Source: JAGBWK01 sp964544595
GTDB lineage: Bacteria > Bacteroidota > Bacteroidia > Bacteroidales > Muribaculaceae
DNA: 64,000 nucleotides
Assembly (NCBI GenBank): GCA_964544595.1
Contig: CAZJBM010000010.1
Coordinates: forward strand, 9,907 to 73,906
Reading direction: 5' to 3'
The position numbers and the translations under genes are program-made. A model generated the notes under the pieces. It did no database searches. It saw only the letters and a program-made list of their open reading frames with translations, and had not been told where the DNA came from. The first letter of the stretch is position 1, and the number at the start of each line of letters is the position of its first letter. Shown here one piece after another: positions 31,049-40,684 of the stretch.

Positions 31049-31945
31049 TTATTCAATATATCCGAATGCTTTAAGCTTATTCTCGCGGTTACGCCAGTTA
31101 GGCTCGACCTTGACAAACATTTCGAGATAGACGCTCTTATCGAAGAATTTCTCGATATCCTTGCGCGCTTCCATGCCTACTTTCTTCAGCTTAGAGCCGC
31201 CTTTGCCGATAAGGATACCTTTCTGAGTGTCGCGCTCCACGTAGATGACGGCCATGATATGAATCGAATGTTCTTTTTCCTCAAATTTCTCCACGATGAC
31301 TTCGGCCGAATATGGCACTTCCTTATCGTAGTTCAAGAGGATTTTTTCGCGGATGATCTCGGTGACAAAGAATCGGGCGGGCTTATCAGTAAGCGCGTCT
31401 TTGCCGAAATAGGGGGGCGAGGGGGGAAGCAACTCGACGATACGGTGCATCAGATTGTCGACATTGAAATGCTCTCGCGCCGAGGTCGGGAAAATTTCAG
31501 CCTTAGGTAGAAGTTCGCGCCAACGCTGCACAAGGTCGTCGAGCTCCTGCTGGCTCTTGACGAGGTCAATCTTATTTATTACCAGGAGCACAGGCACAGT
31601 TTCCTTAGCCACACGGGCAAGGAACTCGGCATTTTTGGTCGGGTCTTCAACCACGTCGGTCACGTATAGGAGAATATCGGCGTCGGTAAGCGCGCCCTCG
31701 GAGAAGTTGAGCATGCTTTCCTGCAACTTATACTTAGGGGAGAGCACGCCGGGAGTATCGGAGAACACGATCTGATATTCAGGGGTGTTGACGATGCCAG
31801 TGATGCGATGGCGGGTGGTCTGGGCTTTAGAGGTGATTATACTTACGCGCTCTCCGACGAGGTCGTTCATTAGAGTCGATTTGCCCACGTTAGGGTTGCC
31901 TACGATATTCACGAAACCGGCTTTATGCTGTAATTTTTCTTCCAT
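31049..31945 (-). CDS. era: GTPase Era
   Basis: Era is a GTPase that binds the 3' end of 16S rRNA and helps mature the 30S subunit. The 298-residue protein has GNPNVGKST (about 16-24), DTPGV, NKIDLV and SAREHFNVD. It ends in a KH domain with GILIGKGGSKLKKVG, the RNA-binding GxxG loop. It lies downstream of the yceD-rpmF-fabH operon but beyond that operon's terminator (32009-32040). No clear separate promoter was found. Confidence 0.97.
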   Translation of the reverse strand: MEEKLQHKAGFVNIVGNPNVGKSTLMNDLVGERVSIITSKAQTTRHRITGIVNTPEYQIVFSDTPGVLSPKYKLQESMLNFSEGALTDADILLYVTDVVEDPTKNAEFLARVAKETVPVLLVINKIDLVKSQQELDDLVQRWRELLPKAEIFPTSAREHFNVDNLMHRIVELLPPSPPYFGKDALTDKPARFFVTEIIREKILLNYDKEVPYSAEVIVEKFEEKEHSIHIMAVIYVERDTQKGILIGKGGSKLKKVGMEARKDIEKFFDKSVYLEMFVKVEPNWRNRENKLKAFGYIE

Positions 31946-32008
31946 GATTGTTGATGTTTTTTACGTTACTTAAATATAAACATAAAACCTGAGGGAAAAG
32001 TTGAGTAT

Positions 32009-32040
32009 AAAAAACCCCAACCGTAAAAAATCGGTCGGGG
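32009..32040 (-). terminator. Terminator after fabH
   Basis: On the minus strand CCCCGACCG (32040-32032) pairs with CGGTTGGGG (32023-32015) with one mismatch, followed by six T. It lies 48 bases past the fabH stop and before era. Confidence 0.75.
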
Positions 32041-32088
32041 TCGGTATGTTGTAATGTGTCGAATCTGGAGTGTTATCACCAGGGCTTA

Positions 32089-33072
32089 TCACATAGCCCA
32101 AATAAGGTAGAGCGCGCCCCAGGTGAAGCCTGCTCCGAAAGCTGTAAGGATAAGCTTATCGCCCTTTTTGAGCGTGTTCTTGTACTCGTCGAGGCAGATT
32201 GGAATTGAAGCGGCCGATGTGTTGCCCACGTGCTGGATATTAACAAGCACCTTCTCTTCGGGGAATCCGGCGCGCGACGAAACGGCCTCGATGATGCGGA
32301 GGTTGGCCTGGTGAGGCACGAGGTAATCCACATCTTCAACCGAAAGATTGTTGCGCTTCATTATGTCGAGCGAAGATGTGAGCATATCGGTTACGGCGTT
32401 CTTGTAGACCTGGCGACCCTCCTGATAGAGGAAGTTCTCACCGGCCTGAACCGTCTCGACAGTGGTAGGCTTAACAGAGCCGCCTGCCTTCATCACAAGA
32501 TGATCGACACCTGAGCCGTCGACATGGAACACGGCATCGCGAACGCCCACTTCCTCCTCTGTAGGAGTGACGAGCACAGCAGCCGCGCCGTCGCCGAAGA
32601 GAGCGCAGGTTGAACGGTCGTTGTAGTTGATCATCGACGACATTTTCTCGGCAGCGACTACGATAACGTTTTTACGAAGACCCGACTTAACGTAAGCCGC
32701 GGCATCCTGGAGCGCAACGATAAAGCCGGCGCAGGCAGCCTGAATGTCGTATCCGTAAGCGTTTTTGAGCCCTACTTTCTCGCATATCACAGAGGCGGTG
32801 GAGGGGAAGCGGTAGTCGGGATTAGAGGTAGCGCAGATCACGAGCTCGACGTCGTCGGGGTTTAGCCCGGTTTCTGCTATCAGCTTCTCGATAGCCTTAG
32901 CTCCCATGTAAGAGGAGCCGGCGCCTTCTACGTGAAGGATACGGCGCTCCTTAATGCCTACGCGGGTGGTAATCCACTCATCGTTGGTGTCCACCATTTT
33001 CGACAACATCTCGTTGTCAAGAATATCATCGGGCAGATACGAAGCGATGCCCGAAATTGCAGCGTTAATCAT
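32089..33072 (-). CDS. fabH: 3-oxoacyl-ACP synthase III (KAS III)
   Basis: FabH condenses acetyl-CoA (or a branched primer) with malonyl-ACP to start fatty acid synthesis. The start at 33072 (MINAAISGIASYLPDD) fits the family; the frame from 33108 adds 12 residues with no homologous role. The 327-residue product has the active-site Cys in DIQAACAGF (about 112), the His in HQANLRI (about 253) and an Asn in the NTSAASIP segment. It follows rpmF by 118 bases in the conserved yceD-rpmF-fabH order and is followed by a terminator. Confidence 0.95.
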   Translation of the reverse strand: MINAAISGIASYLPDDILDNEMLSKMVDTNDEWITTRVGIKERRILHVEGAGSSYMGAKAIEKLIAETGLNPDDVELVICATSNPDYRFPSTASVICEKVGLKNAYGYDIQAACAGFIVALQDAAAYVKSGLRKNVIVVAAEKMSSMINYNDRSTCALFGDGAAAVLVTPTEEEVGVRDAVFHVDGSGVDHLVMKAGGSVKPTTVETVQAGENFLYQEGRQVYKNAVTDMLTSSLDIMKRNNLSVEDVDYLVPHQANLRIIEAVSSRAGFPEEKVLVNIQHVGNTSAASIPICLDEYKNTLKKGDKLILTAFGAGFTWGALYLIWAM

Positions 33073-33190
33073 TTCGGTTGATTGGGTGGTAGATAGACGA
33101 AAACACATCCCCTCTTAGGCAAGGAGAAAGAGGAGATTGTGACGTTTTCGATTTAATTAATTTGTTGCAGGCCCGAGGCTTGCGTGTGAA

Positions 33191-33376
33191 TTAAACAGCA
33201 GCGGTTTTTTCGATAACGATATGTCCGCGGTAATATCCACATTCGTTGCAAACGCAGTGATATACGTGCCATGCGCCGCAGTTTGGGCAAACGGCGAGTG
33301 TAGGCATAGCAGCCTTGTCATGAGTACGACGCTTTGCGGTGCGGGTCTTAGATTGTCTTCTTTTAGGATGTGCCAT
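33191..33376 (-). CDS. rpmF: 50S ribosomal protein L32
   Basis: The 61-residue product begins MAHPKRRQSKTRTAKRRTHD and has a four-cysteine zinc ribbon (CPNCG then CVCNECG). Normal length. It sits between the DUF177 protein gene (59 bases upstream) and fabH, the usual order. Confidence 0.97.
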   Translation of the reverse strand: MAHPKRRQSKTRTAKRRTHDKAAMPTLAVCPNCGAWHVYHCVCNECGYYRGHIVIEKTAAV

Positions 33377-33435
33377 TGTTATATTACGATTTTATGTTAT
33401 TTTTTAATATTGTGGAATCGCTATGCGAAGCGAGT

Positions 33436-34014
33436 TTAATTATCGGGGTTGAAGTCTTTGAGTTTGTCCCATCTGTTGTCGACGGGAGCGGGAGCCGACA
33501 TATCCATGTCGTCCATCTCGTCGATTAGCTCGTTTTCGAGCTCGGCATCCTCGGGGTTGGCAGATGTGGCGCGATGCTTCTTGAGTATGGCGCTCATCGA
33601 GCGGTTACATTTACCCATCGGGTGAACGTGTTTGATCGGAATAGCGAGCACGATAGTGTCGTGGATCATATAGGCGACGTTGAGATAGTTGTCGCTTTCG
33701 GGAATGACCATGTACTCGTCATTGTCCTCATAATCATCGCCATATTTGACAACCGTGTGATAGGTATTGTCAATCGGGATCTGGAGATCGTCAAGACAGC
33801 GGTCGCACGCAACCGTCACTTCGCCCGTAACGTGGAAGTTAAGGTCGTAGAAGTCATTGCGATGCTCGACGGTAAGAGCCACATCGATGTCGGCGTTGCG
33901 CACATCGTTGTTCTCCATATTGACGAAGAACTGCTTACCAATCTTGTAGTCAAATTTTTGGCTACCGACAGGCATGCTTTTAAGAGGCAATTTATATTCC
34001 GTGAATTTTCCCAT
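33436..34014 (-). CDS. yceD: DUF177/YceD-type protein, 23S rRNA accumulation factor
   Basis: The start at 34014 (MGKFTEYKLPLKSMPVGSQK) is chosen because the longer frame from 34071 would run into the promoter at 34041-34072. The 192-residue protein has the typical VACDRCLDDLQIPI with its Cys pair and HPMGKC in the second half. YceD proteins are needed for normal 23S rRNA levels in bacteria and plants, and the gene is nearly always next to rpmF, as here. Confidence 0.88.
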   Translation of the reverse strand: MGKFTEYKLPLKSMPVGSQKFDYKIGKQFFVNMENNDVRNADIDVALTVEHRNDFYDLNFHVTGEVTVACDRCLDDLQIPIDNTYHTVVKYGDDYEDNDEYMVIPESDNYLNVAYMIHDTIVLAIPIKHVHPMGKCNRSMSAILKKHRATSANPEDAELENELIDEMDDMDMSAPAPVDNRWDKLKDFNPDN

Positions 34015-34040
34015 TGGATGCGTCAGCTGAAAAAACTTTG

Positions 34041-34072
34041 CAAAATTAGCTAATATCTTCAAATTAATCAAA
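34041..34072 (-). promoter_or_regulatory. Promoter of the yceD-rpmF-fabH operon
   Basis: TTTG (34072-34069), 20-base spacer and TAATTTTG (34048-34041) on the minus strand. The start codon at 34014 lies about 20 bases past the expected transcription start. Confidence 0.8.
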
Positions 34073-34149
34073 TTTCGGGCAAACTTTTTTCCCGAATGCT
34101 GTCTATATAGCCATTTTGGGGCTAAAAAGCGGCTTCGCGGCTATTGGTT

Positions 34150-34701
34150 TCAGCAGGGTGTCCAGAATATCTCCCCAATGCCGGCTATCGCGTTGAAATG
34201 GCGCGACAGCACGAAAAGATAGTCGCTGAGACGATTGATATATCGTAGCACCGAGGGGTCGACCGTATCAGTAGCGGCGAAGTCGAGGATACGGCGCTCG
34301 GCGCGGCGGGCCACAGCGCGGGCGACATTGGCCGCGGCGCACGAGGGAGCGCCTTGCGGCAGGATGAATTTGTCGTGGCGAGGCAGTGAAGCGTCGAGCC
34401 TGTCTATTTCGATTTCCATATCAGCGATAGGGGCATCGAGAGAGGGGAGCAACCGCGCCGACATTTCAGCGTTGCCCGCAGCGAGATACGAGCCTATGTC
34501 GAAAAGCCGATTTTGAATCGAAGTGAGCATCTCGCGGTCGGAGTCCTCGATGGGGGTCGAGGCTATGACAGCGCCGATAAGTGAATTCAGCTCATCGACA
34601 GTGCCGTAAGCTTCAATGCGCGATGAATTTTTATTCAACCGGGTGCCGTCGACAAGCGCTGTGGTGCCGTTGTCGCCCGTGCGCGTGTATATACGTGCCA
34701 T
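34150..34701 (-). CDS. Cob(I)alamin adenosyltransferase, PduO type
   Basis: The enzyme transfers the adenosyl group of ATP to cob(I)alamin to make coenzyme B12. The 183-residue protein has the N-terminal RIYTRTGDNGTTAL (ATP site), then EAYGTVDELNSLIG and the C-terminal RRAERRILDF and RYINRLSDYLFVLSRH, all hallmark PduO segments. Its gene begins 12 bases after the CNNM gene and is the last of a five-gene minus-strand run. Confidence 0.93.
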   Translation of the reverse strand: MARIYTRTGDNGTTALVDGTRLNKNSSRIEAYGTVDELNSLIGAVIASTPIEDSDREMLTSIQNRLFDIGSYLAAGNAEMSARLLPSLDAPIADMEIEIDRLDASLPRHDKFILPQGAPSCAAANVARAVARRAERRILDFAATDTVDPSVLRYINRLSDYLFVLSRHFNAIAGIGEIFWTPC

Positions 34702-34713
34702 AGTTACAATCGT

Positions 34714-36009
34714 TTAATCGTCGGCTTCGCCTGCAGGGAGCTGACTGACGGTGATGAGTTCGAGTCGCGTGGCCGACTTCTTGATTATTTCAAAGCGTAG
34801 ATTTCCGAGCTTGATCACGTCGCCCTCTTCCGGTATAGATCCGGTGGCGAAAAGGATATATCCGGCGAGCGTCTGATACTCGTCGTCTTCCGGAATATCG
34901 AGGTCGTAGGTCTCGTTGATAGCCTCAATTTCGGCTCGGCCTGAGAATTCAAAAGAGCCGTCGGGCAAGCGGCGCGCCACGAGGCGGGAGTGGTCATGCT
35001 CGTCCTGGATATCACCAAGTATCTCCTCAACGAGATCCTCGAGAGTCACCATACCTGCCGTGCCGCCGAATTCGTCAACAACGATGGCAATCGAGCGCTT
35101 TTCGCTAAGCAATCGGCGCATCATTTTATTGGCGAGCACCGTTTCGGGTGCGAAAATCACCTCTTTGATATGGTCGTGCCAGTCGGTGTCGGTCTGAAAC
35201 AGCTCAGAAACGTGGATATAACCCAGGATATTATCGATATCATCTTTGTAGACAAGGATTTTAGAGCGGCCCGAAGTGGTGAACAGCTTCACAAGGTCAT
35301 CGCGGGTGGTCGTGTCCACATCGACGGCGAATATCTCATTTCGGGGAGTCATGCAGTCGCGGAGATGGGTGGTGGAGAAATCGAGCGCATTGTGAAAAAT
35401 CTTCACCTCGTTCTCTACCTCCTGTTTCTGCTCCTCAACGTCGTCGATTGATCGCTCAATGTATTCGTTGAGATCGCCTACCGAGAGCAAGCCGTGAGCC
35501 GTGTTGTCGGCCTTCACCCCGCATATCTTCATGAGCATCTTGGAGAGCCATGTCGAGAACCACGAAATCGGATACAGGATAAAGTAAATCAACGCCATCG
35601 GGAGCGAGAACACTTTAAGCGAGCGGTTAGGGTTGATGCGGAAAATTGTTTTCGGGAGGAACTCTCCGGTAAGGAGTATTATCAGAGTCGAGATTATCGT
35701 CTGGCTTACAAGCACAAGACTCTCGTTGTTGTCAAACCACGCTTTGAGCGACGGATCGAGAAGTTGGGCGAACCCCATACCGTAAATCACGAGCATGATG
35801 TTGTTGCCCACAAGTATAGTGGAGATGAAAAATTCAGAGTGGCGGTAGAAGAGGCTAAGCGCTCTCGACACCAGTCCCCCGCGGTTGACGTCAAGCTCGG
35901 TGCGCACCCTGTCGGAGGTGACGAAAGCGATCTCGATGCCGGAGAAAAGTGCCGAAAACATCAGCGACACTATTGTTATTATAAGCCAGATTGCCTGAGT
36001 TTCGTTCAT
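34714..36009 (-). CDS. CNNM/CBS-domain membrane protein (hemolysin-like, GldE-like)
   Basis: This 431-residue protein starts with a DUF21/CNNM membrane domain of about four helices (LMFSALFSGIEIAFVTSDRV, then STILVGNNIMLVIYG). Two CBS domains follow (about 205-335, with MTPRNEIFAVD and IVVDEFGGTAGMVTLEDLVE), and a CorC/HlyC C-terminal domain ends it. Relatives are involved in magnesium or cobalt handling; in gliding Bacteroidota the similar GldE is linked to motility. It is 39 bases after lptC and 12 before the adenosyltransferase gene. Confidence 0.9.
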   Translation of the reverse strand: MNETQAIWLIITIVSLMFSALFSGIEIAFVTSDRVRTELDVNRGGLVSRALSLFYRHSEFFISTILVGNNIMLVIYGMGFAQLLDPSLKAWFDNNESLVLVSQTIISTLIILLTGEFLPKTIFRINPNRSLKVFSLPMALIYFILYPISWFSTWLSKMLMKICGVKADNTAHGLLSVGDLNEYIERSIDDVEEQKQEVENEVKIFHNALDFSTTHLRDCMTPRNEIFAVDVDTTTRDDLVKLFTTSGRSKILVYKDDIDNILGYIHVSELFQTDTDWHDHIKEVIFAPETVLANKMMRRLLSEKRSIAIVVDEFGGTAGMVTLEDLVEEILGDIQDEHDHSRLVARRLPDGSFEFSGRAEIEAINETYDLDIPEDDEYQTLAGYILFATGSIPEEGDVIKLGNLRFEIIKKSATRLELITVSQLPAGEADD

Positions 36010-36048
36010 GATAAGCAGTTGGATATTCGTTGGGTTGTTGAGCGGGCG

Positions 36049-36804
36049 TCAATATTCTACCGGCTCCGTGCCGGGTCGGGGAGGCGACGGGCGGCGCCCG
36101 GGGGTTGAGGATGGATGATGACGGTCGTCGGTAATGTCGTCGGGGTCGTAAGGATCGGGAGGCATTGGGGCAGGGCCGCCTTGCGCGCCCGGTTGGCCAC
36201 TCGATTCAGCCGAGGGTCGGAACTGACTCATAGGGATAATCATTGTCGGACGGCGCACGGTGTACTCCCGCAGTTGCTCGTCGGTCTCGAATCCGAAACC
36301 TTCGATCACCCTATCGGGTTTCTCGATGTGCATGAAGGAGTCGGAGCGAAGTTTATGGGTCTCGGTGTTCCAAAACATGTGCTGGGTCATAAATCGGTCG
36401 CCCGCGCGGTTAATCATGCGCACATTTCCGATAAATTCCCAAAGTCGTTCGGCTTCGAGATATACGGCCGAGTCGCATACCGCCGTGGTGGTGATGGCGA
36501 ACGTGTCGTTATACATCTCCATATACAAGCCGTCGTTGAATTTCCAATTAGGCTCCTTCGCCTCGCTGTACATATACCATACCGGGGCGATGATTTTGTA
36601 TCTCACGTAGCCCGAATCGGATATGAGCGTCTCGACCGAGTCGGTAAACATGGTCGGCGTTGTCTCTGGGTCGAAATCGAGGTCGGGCAGGCGTTTTTTC
36701 TGCTTGCCGGTGCCGGTCGCCAACACAAGGCCGACGATCGCCACAACCGCCGCGATCGCCCACCAACGCGTCTTTACGCTTCCTATCGCTTTAAGCAAGC
36801 CCAA
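36049..36804 (-). CDS. lptC: LPS export periplasmic protein LptC
   Basis: LptC is the single-pass inner-membrane protein that receives LPS from LptBFG. The 251-residue product has one N-terminal membrane helix (WWAIAAVVAIVGLVLATG). The LptC domain follows, with SDSGYVRYKIIAPVWYMYSE, then WKFNDGLYMEMYND and FIGNVRMIN, and then HMFWNTETHKLRSD. The C-terminal 50 residues are proline-rich and disordered, beyond the normal length of the family. It lies 43 bases after the outer-membrane protein gene. Confidence 0.9.
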   Translation of the reverse strand: MGLLKAIGSVKTRWWAIAAVVAIVGLVLATGTGKQKKRLPDLDFDPETTPTMFTDSVETLISDSGYVRYKIIAPVWYMYSEAKEPNWKFNDGLYMEMYNDTFAITTTAVCDSAVYLEAERLWEFIGNVRMINRAGDRFMTQHMFWNTETHKLRSDSFMHIEKPDRVIEGFGFETDEQLREYTVRRPTMIIPMSQFRPSAESSGQPGAQGGPAPMPPDPYDPDDITDDRHHPSSTPGRRPSPPRPGTEPVEY

Positions 36805-36847
36805 TTTCTGTGTTCTTTAGGATTTAACAGGGTTGAAAAAACGAGGT

Positions 36848-38101
36848 TTACTGAATCTTGTTCTGCCAGAACCACAGCTCGTTGAAGTTGACACCGACAG
36901 TGAATTGGAAGTAATTCTCGGTAACGAGCTTGACGGGTGACGACGTGCGGCGACGGTATTCAAATCCTATGTTGACCACCGTTTTAGTCCAGCGGTTGAC
37001 CGGAGCCGGGAGCCCCAGGCCGAGCGTCAGGCCTAAATCCTTCACGTTGTTGTCGCCGACCATCACGTAGTCGCGGTTATAGTAAGCGCCGAGGCGGTAG
37101 CTTACGCGGCGCATATAGCTGCCGCGTGAGTCTGGTATATACTGCAAGCCCAGAGCCGCTTTCCAGCGGTCGGCGAACGTCGAGCGATCGAAGCCCTCGA
37201 ATGTGGGGATTTTGCAGTTTTTCCAGGGCTGATAGGTGAAGTCGGCCTCAGCGGTGATCGAGTTATTCCATGTGTAGCTGAGACCGCCTCCGTAGGTAGC
37301 GGGGCGCGAAGCCGTTTTCCCGAGCTTGGCGAAGCCGATAGTGTCGGGCTTGGATGAGTTTTGATTCACGTCGTACATTATAGCCATAGCGTCGCCGCGA
37401 AAATCCTTGCCGGGCGAGTAGACGGCGCCGATCGTGACTCTATGCTTACGTCCGATATTGAAGCCATACTGTATACCGAAATTCAGATCATAGTCGCGCA
37501 CGGTGATTGACTGCTCAAACAGCGACTCAGAGCCGTTGGTCGAGGTCAGGTAGTTATCATTGAGCAGAGTGCCGAAAAGATATGATATATTTGCGCCGAC
37601 CGAAAAGCCTTTGAACGGGCGCCCGGCCAGGCCGAAATAAGCCTGATTGATTGTGCCGCTGCCCTGATATGCGCTCTCGCCGTTGACCACTTCGCTTCCG
37701 AATGAATAACCGACCTGCGAATATGGCAGAATACCGATGCTTGCGCCCATATATTTGCCGATAGGCACCTGCATGGTGATATAATCGAGCCCAGCGTTGA
37801 AGTTATTGCCCTTCTCCTCTCCCTGCTTGGAATTAAGGATTTTGCCCGTAATGCCTATATCGAACAGGAAGGTCAGCGAGTCGATCGCGGCATACGATGC
37901 GGGGTTCATGACGTTGATCTGGCGACCGTTGGCCATTGCATATCCCACGCCGCCCATGGCTCGCTGCGACGAGCTTGCGCGGTCGCCGAGCACTCCGTAG
38001 CCGAAGCGCGAATATGGGGTGTTGACGTTATTTTGCGCGGCCACCGGCAGAAAAACCGCTGCAGCCGTCAGAGTGGCCATGATTGATTTCAGAATCTTCA
38101 T
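36848..38101 (-). CDS. Outer-membrane beta-barrel protein of FadL-like type
   Basis: This 417-residue protein has a signal peptide (MKILKSIMATLTAAAVFLPVAAQ) followed by NNVNTPYSRFGYGVLGD, a common start of Bacteroidales outer-membrane proteins. Many amphipathic strands follow and the end is a polar-aromatic strand (FNELWFWQNKIQ). The layout and the NPASYAAIDSLTF segment recall OmpP1/FadL-like barrels. In Bacteroidota such a gene is often found between coaX and lptC, which suggests a role in envelope assembly. It starts 3 bases after the coaX stop. Confidence 0.75.
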   Translation of the reverse strand: MKILKSIMATLTAAAVFLPVAAQNNVNTPYSRFGYGVLGDRASSSQRAMGGVGYAMANGRQINVMNPASYAAIDSLTFLFDIGITGKILNSKQGEEKGNNFNAGLDYITMQVPIGKYMGASIGILPYSQVGYSFGSEVVNGESAYQGSGTINQAYFGLAGRPFKGFSVGANISYLFGTLLNDNYLTSTNGSESLFEQSITVRDYDLNFGIQYGFNIGRKHRVTIGAVYSPGKDFRGDAMAIMYDVNQNSSKPDTIGFAKLGKTASRPATYGGGLSYTWNNSITAEADFTYQPWKNCKIPTFEGFDRSTFADRWKAALGLQYIPDSRGSYMRRVSYRLGAYYNRDYVMVGDNNVKDLGLTLGLGLPAPVNRWTKTVVNIGFEYRRRTSSPVKLVTENYFQFTVGVNFNELWFWQNKIQ

Positions 38102-38104
38102 TAA

Positions 38105-38917
38105 TTAATGTATCTGATTATTTGTGTTATCTGCTGAAAAAACTGTATCTGTATTATGATGTGTATTCGCGGCGGCTTCGGTTTTCGACAGGTCGAGCGC
38201 GACTTTCAGCCCGTAGCTGACGAGGTCGGGTTCGACAATCGCCTGGAAGGGCAAGCTTTCGGCCAGCGTCGCCGCCCACCCCCCGGTGAGAAATACCGCG
38301 GGGTTGCCCAGAAGCGTGTGGTGGTAGATTATCTCCGCCACAATGCCGTTGAAGGCTCCGGCTCTCATTGCTGTAGCGGTAGAGTCGCCCCAAAGAGGGG
38401 TTTCGCCGCGCGATTCGATTTTGGGTAGCGCGGCCGTGAACTTATTGAGGGCCTGGAGCCTCATTCCGAGTCCGGGTGCGATATTCCCTCCGACGAAACG
38501 GCCATCGTTGGTCACGCGGTCGTAGGTCGCGGCTGTGCCGATGTCGGCAATCAATATGTCGGAGCATCGCCCGGTCAAACCCTGGCGGCGCGCGAGCTCG
38601 AAAGCGCCAGCCGCCGCTGCGATGCGGTCGGCCCCAAGCGTCTCAGGGGTCGCGTATTCTATCTTGATTGGCAACCTCGACTCGCATGATAGCTTGGCGA
38701 GAGGTATATTCCGCTGACTGAGCACGCGGTTGACAGCGCGGATGTCGCCTACCACCGAGCCAACTATCGCCGCATCGATATCGTGGCGCCCCACAAACGA
38801 ATCCACCTCTCCTGCCGAGGGCGAGGCCATGACAATAGAGTCAACGATACGATCGCCGGCCCATACAGCCATTTTGGTGGAAGAATTTCCGCAGTCGATT
38901 GTCAGCGAATGTTTCAT
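38105..38917 (-). CDS. coaX: Type III pantothenate kinase
   Basis: CoaX phosphorylates pantothenate, the first step of coenzyme A synthesis. The 270-residue product has DCGNSSTKMAVW at the start (phosphate-binding), then TLGADRIAAAAGA, then IADIGTAATYDRV and GGNIAPGLGMRLQALNKFTA, all family hallmarks. It is the first gene of the five-gene run down to the adenosyltransferase. A -7 box (TAACTTTG, 39009-39002) lies about 90 bases upstream with a weak -33. Confidence 0.94.
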   Translation of the reverse strand: MKHSLTIDCGNSSTKMAVWAGDRIVDSIVMASPSAGEVDSFVGRHDIDAAIVGSVVGDIRAVNRVLSQRNIPLAKLSCESRLPIKIEYATPETLGADRIAAAAGAFELARRQGLTGRCSDILIADIGTAATYDRVTNDGRFVGGNIAPGLGMRLQALNKFTAALPKIESRGETPLWGDSTATAMRAGAFNGIVAEIIYHHTLLGNPAVFLTGGWAATLAESLPFQAIVEPDLVSYGLKVALDLSKTEAAANTHHNTDTVFSADNTNNQIH

Positions 38918-39127
38918 CTGAGATAGTTAACTTACAGTCTTTCAACCCATTGATCGTCATTGCGCACTACAATGACAAGCTGAACATGGGTTATCAACTT
39001 GCAAAGTTAACAAATCTGCTCAAAATTAGCCCAATTTATCCCGAATTTTTACCGCTGACGCAATCTAATCTGTACAAAATCAACGCCGGATGCGATTCTA
39101 CGAACGACTGGCTGCCCAATCATTAGC

Positions 39128-40522
39128 TTAATAGGCGTTTTCTTCGCCGAGAAACGCATTGGTGAGGGTCTTGACGATGATTTTCATATCGAGCAGGAAA
39201 CTCCAGTGCTCGATATACCACACGTCGCTGTCGACTCGCTTCTCCATTTTCCAGATTTCATCGGTAGCTCCGCGGTAGCCGAGTATCTGCGCCCAGCCTG
39301 TAATGCCCGGCTTCACGAGATGACGCACCATATACTGGTCGATCAGGCGACGGTATTCCTCGGTATGGGCAAGCATGTGGGGGCGGGGACCTACTACCGA
39401 CATATCCCCTTTGAGCACATTCCAGAACTGCGGCAACTCGTCGATCGACGAATGGCGCAGGAAATTTCCGAGTTTGGTTTTTCGGGCGTCATCTTTAGTT
39501 GTCTGCATGCTGTCGGCATCCTTATTGACGCGCATTGTGCGGAATTTATAGCAGTAAAACTCGTTGCCGAGATAGCCTGTGCGCTTCTGACGGAAAAACA
39601 CCGGCCCTGGCGAATCCAACTTTATCGCGATTGCGACCGGCAGGAATATAATCGGGGAGCAAACAAGGGCTACCGAGGAGAATAGTATATCAAAACCTCG
39701 CTTGAGCATTTTGTTAATAGGATTCGCGAGAGCGTTGCCATGAAGGGTCACGGCGGGAATCGCGCCGTTGAGGGTTATCATGTGGAATTTATGCTTCAAC
39801 CGCGGGTTCATAAGCGGTATGTAGTAGAAATTGCATAGATTCGCGTCGGCGATATTGATAACCTTGTTAAGCGACTCGATGTCGTGGGAGGTCAAGGTGA
39901 AATATATGTCGTCGACCTTATGCAATTTGCAGAACGCGTCGAGCGAGTCGAGGGTGCCTATAAAGTTGCCCTCAAAGTCGGGGTTAGGGTGCTTGTCGAA
40001 GTAACCGAGAGTGCGGTTGCCAAGCCCTTTGTCGTGGTGCAAGCGCTTGGTGAGCTCTTTAGCCGCAGTGCCAGTTCCGATAATTACTATTTTACGCGTG
40101 TTACGCCCCATTTTGCGCAACCGCTTCAGCATCTTCAGCTCTATGAGCCACGCCGCCGAGAGCATCGTCACCTCCAGGCCGAACAACGCGGCGAAAAATC
40201 CCAACCCTATCCCAGTCAACGAGAAGAAGGTGCATAGAGCGGCCATTAGCACCACCTGGACGAATGTGTACTTAACGACTCGCTTCTCCAGATCCTCAGC
40301 GCGTAGCATGCGCCGGGCGTGGGAGAAGTAATAGGTCGGGGCCACAGCGACGACCGAAAGCCAGAACACGATCCAGGCTGTGACCGTGTGGCCAACTACG
40401 GCCGAGTAGTCAAATATAGTCCACAGCAACGCGAACACGCAGCCTACGATTATCAAATCGAATAGCGTCTGCACTCGCGGTATAAATTTCCCGTATTTAC
40501 CTAATGGCAGGTTGGATAGCAT
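39128..40522 (-). CDS. Undecaprenyl-phosphate glucose phosphotransferase family
   Basis: This 464-residue polytopic protein has four or five N-terminal membrane segments and a Rossmann-like CoA-binding domain (IVIIGTGTAAKELTKRL). The C-terminal half is a bacterial sugar transferase domain with KRGFDILFSSVALV, then GPVFFRQKRTGYLG, FRTM and LPQFWNVLKGDMSVVGPRP. It transfers a hexose-1-phosphate to undecaprenyl phosphate, the first step of exopolysaccharide or capsule repeat synthesis. There are no other polysaccharide genes directly adjacent, which is unusual. Confidence 0.9.
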   Translation of the reverse strand: MLSNLPLGKYGKFIPRVQTLFDLIIVGCVFALLWTIFDYSAVVGHTVTAWIVFWLSVVAVAPTYYFSHARRMLRAEDLEKRVVKYTFVQVVLMAALCTFFSLTGIGLGFFAALFGLEVTMLSAAWLIELKMLKRLRKMGRNTRKIVIIGTGTAAKELTKRLHHDKGLGNRTLGYFDKHPNPDFEGNFIGTLDSLDAFCKLHKVDDIYFTLTSHDIESLNKVINIADANLCNFYYIPLMNPRLKHKFHMITLNGAIPAVTLHGNALANPINKMLKRGFDILFSSVALVCSPIIFLPVAIAIKLDSPGPVFFRQKRTGYLGNEFYCYKFRTMRVNKDADSMQTTKDDARKTKLGNFLRHSSIDELPQFWNVLKGDMSVVGPRPHMLAHTEEYRRLIDQYMVRHLVKPGITGWAQILGYRGATDEIWKMEKRVDSDVWYIEHWSFLLDMKIIVKTLTNAFLGEENAY

Positions 40523-40684
40523 AGAATAGCCTCACATAGATGTATAAGCCCCCGAATTTCCGAAGATTTCCGCCTACTGTCAGTTTACTTTGAAAAAAAC
40601 GCTTAGAAATCCGCGAAAATCCGTGGGCTTTGTTTGAGGGGCGGCATCGATCGGTCAGGTGCGCCCCTCAAGTCGCAGTTGTTA

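Noticed and set aside
34015..34071. Longer start of the YceD-type gene
   Set aside because: It overlaps the operon promoter at 34041-34072.
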